A DNA stretch of 64,000 nucleotides from Pseudomonas sp. RIT288 (GTDB taxonomy: Bacteria; Pseudomonadota; Gammaproteobacteria; Pseudomonadales; Pseudomonadaceae). A model generated the notes under the pieces. The model was not told the DNA's origin and made no database searches. It was given only the letters and a program-made list of their open reading frames with translations. A program made the position numbers and the translations under genes. The stretch lies in NCBI RefSeq assembly GCF_000631985.1, contig NZ_JFYN01000042.1, forward strand, positions 367,006 through 431,005, written 5' to 3'. This document shows, piece after piece, positions 27,297 through 35,531 of this stretch (the first letter of the stretch is position 1; the number at the start of each line of letters is the position of its first letter).

Positions 27297-29432
27297 TCAG
27301 ACCTTGAAGTGATCCATCAACCGCATCTGCTCGACCGTCAACACATTCAACTGACCGGTGATCTGCGCCGACTGGCTCGCCTGACGGGTCAAGGATTCCG
27401 TCACACCGCGGATGTTGGCGACGTTGCGGTTGACCTCTTCAGCAACCGCGCCCTGCTCTTCGGCGGCGCTCGCAATTTGCAGGTTCATGCTAGTGATGAC
27501 AGAGACTGCTTCACCGATACGATCCAGGGCCTTGAGTGCCTTGTGAATACTTTGCGCATTGTCCTGGGTCTTGCTGTGACTGTTGTGCATCAGGGTAACG
27601 ACGCCACGAGTACGGTCCTGGATCTGCTCAACGACGTGACGGATTTCTTCGACTGAGTCCTGAGTACGTCGTGCGAGAGCCCTCACCTCATCGGCCACCA
27701 CAGCGAACCCACGCCCACTGTCACCTGCCCTCGCCGCTTCGATGGCTGCGTTCAATGCCAGCAAATTTGTCTGCTCCGCAATGCCCCGGATGACATCCAG
27801 CACCGAGCCAATCTGCTCGCTGCTGACCGCCAGTGCCTCAACCTGGACCACCACGCGGCTTATCTCTTCACACAGGTTGGTAACCTCAGACGTACTGTGA
27901 CGGATGATCGCCATCCCATCCTGAGCCTCATTATCCGCGACCTGGGCGGCAGTCGCTGCACTTGACGCATTGGTGGCAACGTCCAGCGCGGTGGCGCTCA
28001 TTTCATTCGATGCGGTAGCGACCTGGTCGATTTCCCGAAACTGGACTTGCATGCCTTCGCTTGTTTCACGGGCGACTGTCGAAGACTGGTCGGCGGCAGT
28101 TCGGATCTCAACAATGCTTTGCTTGATCCGGGCGACGGTGGGTTGCAATTTGTCCAGAAAACGATTGAACCCGCTCGCCAGCTCACCGAGCTCATCTCGC
28201 TTGACGTAATTCAGGCGACGCGTCAGATCGCCATCACCGGTGGCAATTTCCTGAAGCATCTGTGCCACCGAGTTGATTGGACGAATCACACCAGAGGCCA
28301 TCAACCACATCAGCGTCAGTCCAATCAAAGCCGCAACGAAGCCAACCAGTACCGTATTGGTCACCCCCCGAGCCTGCGCGTCGTTCAGTTGCCGCTGCAC
28401 CGCGAGCGTGTCTTCGAGCAGCACCTGTCGGGGCACGCCCAGGAGCACATTCCAAGGCATTACACCTTCTGCCACATTCAAAGGGATCGTCGCACGAATC
28501 TCATCCTCGCTCTCGAGCACCGCGGCGCCATCTTTTGCCAGATCCTGCACCATGCCGCCCATCTCGGGCGGCAAATGTGCACCAATGGCCGCGGGATCGA
28601 CGCTGTCCGCCGCAACGACGCCATCGGCGGATGTCACAATGATGTAGCTCTGCCCCCCAAACAGACTCGCAGCACTCTTATGTACCCCGGCTTGCAGCGC
28701 CGCCAGCGATAGGTCGACCCCGACGACGGCCACCACAACGCCATTGACGATGACGGGCATCGATATCGACGTCAGCAGTGCCTTTTCACCGTTGACGGTA
28801 TCGTTATAGGGCGATTGCACGCATAGCTGCCGCGTCGTTTTCGGACAAACGAACCAGTTGTTGTAGGGAACACCACTGGCATTCAGGTCGGTTTTCACCA
28901 GATCCGCTTCTGCAATAGTCGAATTCACCGAACTCCCGCCGTAGCGACTCCATTGAGCGGTGAAGCGCCCGCTGTCGTTTCCGCTGTGAGTTGCATCTCC
29001 CACGAAAACAGCATCCTGACCATCCAGTGAATCTGGCTCGAAGACGATCCACAGCCCTTGCAAGCCGAGTGCAGTGTTGCGTTCATACAGCTTTTTCACG
29101 CTATCGTTGAGCAACTCACGCAATACTGCGGGATTACCGCCGTGTCGCTTCCACCCTTCACTCTGGGCGGTGACTTGATCGGCGAGCGACGTCAACAGTA
29201 TCTGGCTCTGACGAAAATAACTGCCCAACATGGCCGTCTGTTCAGACGCCTTGGCCTGAAGCAAGGTCTTGGCGGCGTGGATCATCGTCCGCTCGCTGGC
29301 TTGGGCAACCAGCGAATTATTCACGCTGGAAAAGTGGATATTCATGGCCACCACCACAGCAACTATGCCGAGCAGGCACAAGCCGGCCAATACAACAATT
29401 TTGACGCGAATAGAGCCAGTATTGAGAGACAT
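27297..29432 (-). CDS. Methyl-accepting chemotaxis protein, dCache sensor
   Basis: A 711-residue chemoreceptor. A first membrane helix lies near residues 11-28 and a long periplasmic dCache-type ligand domain at about 30-345. A second helix (VLVGFVAALIGLTLMWLM) is followed by HAMP and a cytoplasmic signalling domain. The hairpin tip IRGIAEQTNLLALNAAIEAARAG is intact. No C-terminal CheR/CheB pentapeptide is seen. Its place inside the catabolic module suggests that it senses the same compound or an intermediate, guiding cells to it. The gene has its own start and no close operon partner. Confidence 0.92.
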   Translation of the reverse strand: MSLNTGSIRVKIVVLAGLCLLGIVAVVVAMNIHFSSVNNSLVAQASERTMIHAAKTLLQAKASEQTAMLGSYFRQSQILLTSLADQVTAQSEGWKRHGGNPAVLRELLNDSVKKLYERNTALGLQGLWIVFEPDSLDGQDAVFVGDATHSGNDSGRFTAQWSRYGGSSVNSTIAEADLVKTDLNASGVPYNNWFVCPKTTRQLCVQSPYNDTVNGEKALLTSISMPVIVNGVVVAVVGVDLSLAALQAGVHKSAASLFGGQSYIIVTSADGVVAADSVDPAAIGAHLPPEMGGMVQDLAKDGAAVLESEDEIRATIPLNVAEGVMPWNVLLGVPRQVLLEDTLAVQRQLNDAQARGVTNTVLVGFVAALIGLTLMWLMASGVIRPINSVAQMLQEIATGDGDLTRRLNYVKRDELGELASGFNRFLDKLQPTVARIKQSIVEIRTAADQSSTVARETSEGMQVQFREIDQVATASNEMSATALDVATNASSAATAAQVADNEAQDGMAIIRHSTSEVTNLCEEISRVVVQVEALAVSSEQIGSVLDVIRGIAEQTNLLALNAAIEAARAGDSGRGFAVVADEVRALARRTQDSVEEIRHVVEQIQDRTRGVVTLMHNSHSKTQDNAQSIHKALKALDRIGEAVSVITSMNLQIASAAEEQGAVAEEVNRNVANIRGVTESLTRQASQSAQITGQLNVLTVEQMRLMDHFKV

Positions 29433-29489
29433 GTTTTTCCCGATGACGACAGCCGGACGGATTGATGAGCAACCACCTCAAAGACCTTT

Positions 29490-29960
29490 CTAGACAGGCC
29501 ACAACCGTTCAAGAAACTGTCTGAGAGCGGGTAGAGAAGCCTTCAACTTGCTGATTTGCAGCACTGCATCAGCCGCTTGCCGCCCCTTAGCATGGAAATG
29601 TTCGAGCATGACCTGATGCTGTTGCGCATTCTCGGGAGCAACCTTGGGACACGCGAGTATCGATAACACCAGCACGCCGGTATCCAGCCCTACCCTCATC
29701 AAGCCGTTGGTCACGGACTGAGAAAGAAAATGGCTGTGTTGCCACGCGGGGTCTTCCTCGACGTAACCTGCGGCGACAACCACCTTGTAATCGCCCGTTC
29801 TGGCCAGGTCCATCGCCACATTGGGAACTGCGAACAGGTCGGACACGACAAATGAATCAATCCGTTCCATGGGAACTTTCTCGCTGAACCCATCGAAGGC
29901 CCGCTGAACAAATTCCTCGCGTGCGCCCGCTTTGATAAATGCATAAACCGCATTCTTCAT
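29490..29960 (-). CDS. Divergent lumazine-synthase-like protein
   Basis: A 156-residue protein that aligns along its length with the RibH2-type lumazine synthase at 31067 (YAFIKAG, GLMRVGLDTGV, HAKGRQAADAVL). It has lost the usual PGAFE substrate loop, which reads SDLFAVP here, and the GGxYRH segment is changed to EEDPAWQHSHF. It may be a non-catalytic or re-purposed flavin-binding relative. The ATG at 29960 was chosen because the upstream extension has no family similarity. It is divergent from the flavin reductase, with two palindromes between them. Confidence 0.78.
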   Translation of the reverse strand: MKNAVYAFIKAGAREEFVQRAFDGFSEKVPMERIDSFVVSDLFAVPNVAMDLARTGDYKVVVAAGYVEEDPAWQHSHFLSQSVTNGLMRVGLDTGVLVLSILACPKVAPENAQQHQVMLEHFHAKGRQAADAVLQISKLKASLPALRQFLERLWPV

Positions 29961-30113
29961 GGCATTTGATTCCGTCTTGTTTTTTTGTCTGGACGCACTT
30001 GCAACGCTGCCAGATGCTTCTGCGCCCAAAGGCCCGTCATCCCCGGGCAAACCTCCAGGAACATGGCAGCGTAATAACGTGCTCAGCCAAGTCTCGGGGA
30101 TCACGACAGCGCA

Positions 30114-30186
30114 AAACTGTCCCATCTTGAGTCACTAAATACTCCCCGCGCGCTACAACCCTCGTTGGCTCAAGTTGGGACAGTTT
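30114..30186. promoter_or_regulatory. Operator-like palindromes, sites 3 and 4
   Basis: Two copies of the module's palindrome: TGTCCCA-TCT-TGAGTCA (30118-30134) and TGGCTCA-AGT-TGGGACA (30166-30182), each 13 of 14 positions. Together they form the arms of a 21-bp inverted repeat (30114-30134 and 30166-30186, two mismatches) with a 31-base spacer. They lie in the divergent region between the lumazine-synthase-like gene and the flavin reductase. Confidence 0.6.
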
Positions 30187-30409
30187 GACTATCCGTTTGT
30201 GAGAGAACCTGAGATCAGAGGCAACGCGGCCCCCTGGTAACGATGAACCATTGGGTCGAGAGGGGCAGAGATGAATCCCGAACCCTGGACCCGCTGGCGG
30301 CCATACAACAACGCGCCGCCAGTTTTGATCATGTGATTTTCATGACAGCTAGACAGCGCCTCGGCGCGAACAAAATGCACACCCGTGCCAAGCCTGCGGA
30401 GATAGAGAA

Positions 30410-30931
30410 ATGTCAGAGATACAAAGTGCTAGCCATTCCAACTCAGGGGTCGATAAAACCCTGTTCCTGCATGCCATGTCGATTCTGCCAGGCCCGGTTT
30501 CGCTGGTAACGACAGGTGAAGGGGAAAACCGCATGGGTCTTACCGTTTCGGCGCTGTGCAGTCTCTCGGCTGAGCCGCCGTCGCTGATCGTATGCGTGAA
30601 TAAAAACGCCAGTGCCCATGATGAACTGCTGTCACGGGGCACCTTCGGCGTTAACGTACTCAAACCTGATCAAGCCGACTTCGCCACACTGTTCACACAG
30701 CGCGGCGTAGATCGCTTCGCCAGTTCCGAATGGATACAACGCGTCACCGGCGCGCCCCTGCTGGGCAGCGCGCTAATCGCGTTCGATTGCAGGCTGGAGC
30801 GCTCCATCGATGGTTTCTCCCACACCATTCTCATCGGCTCCATCGCCGATATCGTGATAACGCCAGAGACTCCATCGGAATGCCTGGTCTGGCACCAGCG
30901 CCGTTACCGCACCTGTGCAGAGATCGCCTGA
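30410..30931 (+). CDS. Flavin reductase (HpaC-like)
   Basis: A 173-residue protein of the HpaC-type flavin reductase family. It has LPGPVSLVTTGEGENRMGLTVSALCSLSAEPPSLIVCVN near the N terminus, then GTFGVNVL. Such enzymes use NAD(P)H to reduce free FMN or FAD and pass it to a two-component monooxygenase. The LLM monooxygenase at 22117 is the obvious partner. GGAGATAGAGAA precedes the ATG. It is followed by a lumazine synthase gene in the same direction, tying reductase and flavin supply together. Confidence 0.88.
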   Translation: MSEIQSASHSNSGVDKTLFLHAMSILPGPVSLVTTGEGENRMGLTVSALCSLSAEPPSLIVCVNKNASAHDELLSRGTFGVNVLKPDQADFATLFTQRGVDRFASSEWIQRVTGAPLLGSALIAFDCRLERSIDGFSHTILIGSIADIVITPETPSECLVWHQRRYRTCAEIA

Positions 30932-31066
30932 TCAACGCTTCACACTGTGAACCAACAAGTGACTGATTCGATAAGGCATCACGACCTGAGAACAGCGCCT
31001 GACAACATGATTTGACCTTGGCCATTACGCGCAGGGGAAACCAGAAAAACAAGATGAGGTAACAAC

Positions 31067-31531
31067 ATGGTCGCCAATCGATACGCATTCATCAAAGCGG
31101 GCTGGCACAGCGATATCGTGAACCGGGCGCTGGAGGGGTTCTACGAAAACATCTGTCCGGATCAAATCGATGTGTTCGAGGTGCCTGGCGCTTTCGAACT
31201 GCCACTGATGGCTCAAGAGCTTGCATTGACCGGCCGGTACGCGGCGGTGATCGCAGCAGCCCTCGTGGTGGATGGCGGTATCTATCGACACGACTACGTC
31301 GCGCAGACAGTCATTGATGGTTTGATGCGCGTTGGCCTGGATACCCGCGTGCCGATTCTTTCCGTGTCGCTGACCCCGCATCACTTTCAGGAGACCGATC
31401 ACCATCGTGCGATCTTCAGTGCGCATTTCCTGGAAAAAGGCCGCGAAGCCGCCAACGCAGCAATCAAAATAGGCATGACCCGGGCCACAGTGTTGGGTAA
31501 GCCGCAACGAAAGCTGCAATCGGCAGGCTGA
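31067..31531 (+). CDS. Lumazine synthase, RibH2 type
   Basis: A 154-residue 6,7-dimethyl-8-ribityllumazine synthase homologue. PGAFELPLMAQ, VIAAALVVDGGIYRH, DYVAQTVIDGLMRVGLDT and HFLEKGREAANAA match the RibH2 subtype, as in Brucella and rhizobia. RibH joins the ribityl pyrimidine to dihydroxybutanone phosphate in riboflavin synthesis. A second, cluster-borne copy beside a flavin reductase suggests extra flavin supply for the monooxygenase. Its strong site is GAGGTAACAAC before the ATG. RibH2 proteins can also bind flavins, so a carrier role is possible. Confidence 0.87.
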   Translation: MVANRYAFIKAGWHSDIVNRALEGFYENICPDQIDVFEVPGAFELPLMAQELALTGRYAAVIAAALVVDGGIYRHDYVAQTVIDGLMRVGLDTRVPILSVSLTPHHFQETDHHRAIFSAHFLEKGREAANAAIKIGMTRATVLGKPQRKLQSAG

Positions 31532-31643
31532 TCAAACGCAGCAAACCTCCGAGCGAGCGATCCGACCTGATCCAGGGTCGCCGCTCTGCAGCAAAGACCG
31601 TCGCCGTAGCCGTCACGTTGCTCCGGACCCAGCCAACCCGGCC

Positions 31644-31865
31644 TCATGCATTCCTCAGCAGTGACTTGAGCCTGAGCAGAAAATGCCCCAGCGCCGGAAC
31701 AATCACCCGCACGCCCACCATATTCCAGATGAACATGAACCCAAGCAGGATTTCCATATCGGCCTGGAACTGGATGGGTGACAGCTCCCAGGTGAGCACG
31801 GCAATACCCCGCGTAATCCCGGTCATCACCACGCCCACGCAGGTGCCTGGCTGGCATCCCCCCTC
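31644..31865 (-). pseudogene. Remnant of MMPL/RND-family transporter
   Basis: A 3' fragment of about 70 codons ending in TAA or TGA. The translation GVVMTGITRGIAVLTWELSP, then QADMEILLGFMFIWNMVGV and VPALGHFLLR, is the characteristic last membrane segments of MMPL-type RND exporters. The rest of the gene is missing. Such transporters are often encoded beside DUF1302 and DUF1329 genes, which occur here only at 48-51 kb. The remainder of the 31532-32326 gap shows no intact gene. Confidence 0.65.
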
Positions 31866-32250
31866 CCCCCCGGCATCAATCCTTTCTACATCAACGCCTC
31901 ACCCCCGCGTCCGTAATATCCCGCCAATCAGCCCCGGCGATCGCATCGCGGGCCGAGTTCGCAGGTAAAGGAAGCTGCCGGAGGTGTTCGCGCCCTCCAG
32001 CCAATCTCCGATCCCGTCGCGTCAGCAACCAAGGAAACGCTCCAGTCAGGGTCGATGCTGGGCAAAACTCAGGGAAACCCAACAGGCGAAGTGCGAACAC
32101 TTGAAGTTTCCGTAATTGAGACAGGCACGTTAGAAGAGCGCATGGCAGCGCGATGCTTTCTTACGGTGCACTAATCCAGACATTTTATCGCGCAGCCCCC
32201 GTAAAAAGGCTCTCCACAAGTTGGCATACACATTGCTTGACTGATAAAAC

Positions 32251-32264
32251 CGAACGACCGTTCG
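32251..32264. promoter_or_regulatory. TetR-type palindrome before P450 operon
   Basis: CGAACG-AC-CGTTCG, a perfect 6+6 palindrome, followed by TACGGATA. It lies about 63 bases upstream of the reductase start. A closely similar site (40002-40017) precedes the MFS gene. The nearby TetR protein is the likely binder (inference). Confidence 0.5.
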
Positions 32265-32326
32265 TACGGATAGCCAAAACCAATTGCTGAGCCTCGGTAC
32301 CACCGCACCCTGCAGCCCGAACGAGA

Positions 32327-33601
32327 ATGCTGATGCCTACCAAATTTCCAACCATAGCAATCGTGGGAAGCGGCCCCTCTGGCTGCTACGTCACCCAATT
32401 CCTTAACAAGAAATGGCCCGAGTCGCAGATCACAATTTTTGAAGCACTTCCGGTTCCGTATGGGCTTGTCCGCTACGGAGTGGCAGCAGATCACCAGGGT
32501 AGCAAGGCTGTTACACAACAATTCGAGCGCTTGTTAGAAAAAGAAACCATCGAGTTTCGCGGCAACGTAGCTGTCGGTAGGGATATCTCCTTCGTGAAGC
32601 TAACCGACGCTTACGATGTAGTGGTGTTGGCAACTGGGCTCAATTATGACGCCACCCTGAGCATACCCTTGGCTCCTGCGGCTCAAATAATTGGTGCCGG
32701 CGCGCTTTTAAAAGCGCTTAACGGACATCCTGAAGCGAACCTGCCAGTGGACGCGAATGGCGAAATCAGGCGCTTAGGAAAACATATCGCAGTGATTGGC
32801 AGCGGGAACGTAGCCATCGACGCGTTACGGATGATCGCGAAAACCGATGATGCATTGGCGGGATCAGACATTTCTGATGAGATTCGAACAAAAATAGATA
32901 CCGCGGGCGTCAGCAACATCACGCTCATCAGTCGCTCAAGTGCAGACGAAGCGAAGTGCGACGACTCAATGATGGCCGAATTGATTGCTCTACCTAACGT
33001 GAATGTCAGCGTGAAGGGGCTACGAGAGACCGACGTGGGTACCATCGCCCAAATGCTGAGAAAGGCGCAAGCCGCAGACAAAGCTGAGACCGAAGCGCAG
33101 GTCAGCCTGAAATTTATCTTCAACGAAGTACCTCAGTCGATTTCTTACGTAGAGGGCTTCGGCACGGAACTGATCAGTCACAGTAAAAACACCGATTCAG
33201 AATCATCCCGGATTTTCGACTCAATCATTACGGCGATTGGTTTTACTAACAGTGCTGAATCTAATCAAATAATTCCCCAGGAAAATTTTGAAGGTGACTC
33301 GATTTATAGAGTTGGGTGGCTCCGCAGAGGCGCCAACGGCACCGTGGCGGAAAATCGTAAAGACGCAAAAGCAGTAACAACTCAGATCATCGAAGACTTT
33401 GAAAGCGGAAAAATCAAAGCAGTGAAACTCGGTCTTGCATCCGTAGTACGTGATCTACCCGTTAACCACGTAACTTATGAAGGATGGAAGCGCATTGATC
33501 ATTACGAGCAAGCTTCAGCCAAATCTTCGCGTTGCCGACAAAAGGTGCCGGATCTTTTGATGATGCTCAGAATCGCACATGGCCAGCACGCCATGAGTTA
33601 A
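32327..33601 (+). CDS. Adrenodoxin-reductase-like flavodoxin reductase
   Basis: A 424-residue FAD- and NADPH-binding enzyme. IAIVGSGPSGCYVTQFL binds FAD, YGLVRYGVAADHQGSK is the hallmark of the adrenodoxin-reductase/FprA family, and IAVIGSGNVAIDALRMI binds NADPH. It would pass electrons from NADPH to the flavodoxin encoded 53 bases downstream. The pairing with flavodoxin instead of a ferredoxin recalls XplB and cindoxin reductase systems. The ribosome site is weak, and an ATG at 32333 is equally possible. The base composition is AT-richer than the DNA to its left. Confidence 0.88.
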   Translation: MLMPTKFPTIAIVGSGPSGCYVTQFLNKKWPESQITIFEALPVPYGLVRYGVAADHQGSKAVTQQFERLLEKETIEFRGNVAVGRDISFVKLTDAYDVVVLATGLNYDATLSIPLAPAAQIIGAGALLKALNGHPEANLPVDANGEIRRLGKHIAVIGSGNVAIDALRMIAKTDDALAGSDISDEIRTKIDTAGVSNITLISRSSADEAKCDDSMMAELIALPNVNVSVKGLRETDVGTIAQMLRKAQAADKAETEAQVSLKFIFNEVPQSISYVEGFGTELISHSKNTDSESSRIFDSIITAIGFTNSAESNQIIPQENFEGDSIYRVGWLRRGANGTVAENRKDAKAVTTQIIEDFESGKIKAVKLGLASVVRDLPVNHVTYEGWKRIDHYEQASAKSSRCRQKVPDLLMMLRIAHGQHAMS

Positions 33602-33654
33602 CAAAAAAGCAAATATCCTGACTCAACCAATTAACTAACAGGAAAGGTGAGACC

Positions 33655-34119
33655 ATGTTTGATGTACTCGTTGCCTATGGCACTGAGAGCGGGAACGCAG
33701 AGATGGCTGCGGATGATATAGCAGCGAATCTTGACGCTCGCGGGATTAAGACAGATGTTAAATCGCTTGAAAATCTGAACGTGACGGAGCTTTCTAAAAT
33801 TCCGCACCTGGTAATTGTAACCTCTACCTATGGCGAAGGTGAGTTACCGGAGACTACGGCGCCGTTCTATTCCGAACTTGACTCAAATGCTCCAAATTTA
33901 AGTGGTATCACGTTTTCGGCATTTGGCCTCGGTGACAGCACTTATAACAACTTCAATAATGCGATCAACATTGTGTCGCGAAAGTTGATAGCGCTTGGCG
34001 CCACCCAATTGGGTGAAACCGGTATGCACGATGCCGCCATGGGTAAGTCGCTGACTCTAGCAGCAACCACATGGATTGACACAATTACATCCAACAGTGT
34101 AAGTGGGCATAAAGCATGA
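33655..34119 (+). CDS. Flavodoxin, P450 redox partner
   Basis: A 154-residue flavodoxin. The FMN phosphate loop is YGTESGNAE at about residues 8-16, followed by TSTYGEGELPET and FGLGDSTYNNF around the isoalloxazine ring. This is the short-chain, P450-reductase-like flavodoxin type (cindoxin-like). It carries electrons singly from the reductase to the P450. Its last four bases overlap the P450 start (ATGA), so the two are translationally coupled. AGGAAAGGTGAGACC precedes the ATG. Confidence 0.9.
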   Translation: MFDVLVAYGTESGNAEMAADDIAANLDARGIKTDVKSLENLNVTELSKIPHLVIVTSTYGEGELPETTAPFYSELDSNAPNLSGITFSAFGLGDSTYNNFNNAINIVSRKLIALGATQLGETGMHDAAMGKSLTLAATTWIDTITSNSVSGHKA

Positions 34120-35294
34120 ATATTACACATGACATTCTACCGTGGTCGCATCCCGACTTTCGCCGAAACCCCTATCCTTGGTACGCCCGACTGCAGCGAG
34201 ATTACCCGCTGTACCAGGAAAACGAACACACCTACATCATTTCGCGGTATGAAGACTACATAAAGTACGTAAAACACCCTGCTATGAGCATGGTTGAACC
34301 TGACTGGGTGAAACCTCATAACTGGCATGTGTTTTTGGATACGATCTTGTTTTATGATCCTCCCAAGCACACGACTACTCGGCGACACACCAACAAATGG
34401 TTCACACCCAAACTGGTGGCAGAGTGGGTCAAACACACTATCAGCGTGACCGAAGAAGCTCTAAACCGGATAGAGCCCGATGGCTATATTGAAGCGCACC
34501 ACCATATTTGTGTCGTCCCCACTCATATAACTATGTGCCGTGTACTCGGCGTTATCGAAGATGAAATCGAGCTCGCGACGCTGAACTCTTTGAAAATCGT
34601 TGGCATGCAAACCCCAGCAGCAACTCAGGCCGACAAAGACCGCGCTCGGGACGGCTTTGAATGGTTATTCGCTAAATGCAAGGCAATGATCAACGAAAAG
34701 CGCGAAAATCCAGGTAATGGTCTGCTTGATGCCATGTTGACTCTCGAGGCCAGTGGCGACATGACATATAATGAGGTCCTGCAGACGCTGGTACTTTTTT
34801 ACTTCTCGGGCGCACCGAACCCGGCGTACCTGCTTGCGTCTATTCTTGAACACTTTGCTCGCGAGCCGCACTTATTTGAACTTTACCGGGAAAATCCGGA
34901 GGTTCGCCAAGCCATGATCAACGAATTCATACGTCTGAACCCACCGGAGCAGTCGTTCACTCGTTATCCGACAGAGGATATCGAGATCCGGGGCGTCACG
35001 ATTCCGGCGGGCTCCTGCATACGCTTCATGACCGCAGCCGCAAACAGAGACGAGACTGTATTCAAACGTCCTAACCAATTCGATCATACCCGACCGCAAG
35101 AAGCGAGCCAGCACGTCTCGTTCGGCGTGGGCGTACACGCTTGCGCTGGGCAGGTGATCAGCCGTGCCGAGGTCCAGGCCTCTCTGGACGTAATCGCCCA
35201 GCGATTCAAACGGATCGAATTGGCCGAAGAACCAGTCACGATGAACGACGACCGAATCCGTAACTACATTACGCTGCCACTCATCTTCAAATAA
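34116..35294 (+). CDS. Cytochrome P450, bacterial class with flavodoxin partner
   Basis: A 392-residue soluble P450. The heme-ligand motif FGVGVHACAGQ places the cysteine at C343, and the ExxR motif is E270-R273. The I-helix, usually AGxDT or AGxET, reads SGAPNP at about 231-236, so both the acid and the threonine are missing and a proline sits at each place. N235 may substitute, as an asparagine does in P450cin. Some O-demethylating P450s (GcoA) also have a proline here. It probably hydroxylates or demethylates the substrate imported by the APC permease encoded downstream. No CYP family is assigned. Confidence 0.9.
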   Translation: MNITHDILPWSHPDFRRNPYPWYARLQRDYPLYQENEHTYIISRYEDYIKYVKHPAMSMVEPDWVKPHNWHVFLDTILFYDPPKHTTTRRHTNKWFTPKLVAEWVKHTISVTEEALNRIEPDGYIEAHHHICVVPTHITMCRVLGVIEDEIELATLNSLKIVGMQTPAATQADKDRARDGFEWLFAKCKAMINEKRENPGNGLLDAMLTLEASGDMTYNEVLQTLVLFYFSGAPNPAYLLASILEHFAREPHLFELYRENPEVRQAMINEFIRLNPPEQSFTRYPTEDIEIRGVTIPAGSCIRFMTAAANRDETVFKRPNQFDHTRPQEASQHVSFGVGVHACAGQVISRAEVQASLDVIAQRFKRIELAEEPVTMNDDRIRNYITLPLIFK

Positions 35295-35531
35295 GGGTGC
35301 CCCTCCCCCTAACCCCTGAATTCGCGACTGATACAACCTGAATAAAGAGAGAACTATGGTTTTCGGAAGGCGTTTTTCCTTAATGGGGTTAGGACCACTT
35401 TCGCCAAACTGAAAATAATTACGAAGTACCTGTATAACGAAATTCACCAAAACTTATTATAAAAATATCTTTAATTGTATATCTCTGCCCGCCAAACAGA
35501 ATCGAATCAATAGATATCCCAGGAGATAGCA

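Noticed and set aside
29961..31066. FMN riboswitch before the flavin reductase or RibH genes
   Set aside because: No RFN-element conserved blocks were seen; the inverted repeat there is better read as operators.
34116..35294. Assignment of the P450 as P450cin or GcoA
   Set aside because: The redox partners recall P450cin and the I-helix proline recalls GcoA, but the overall sequence fits neither closely enough.
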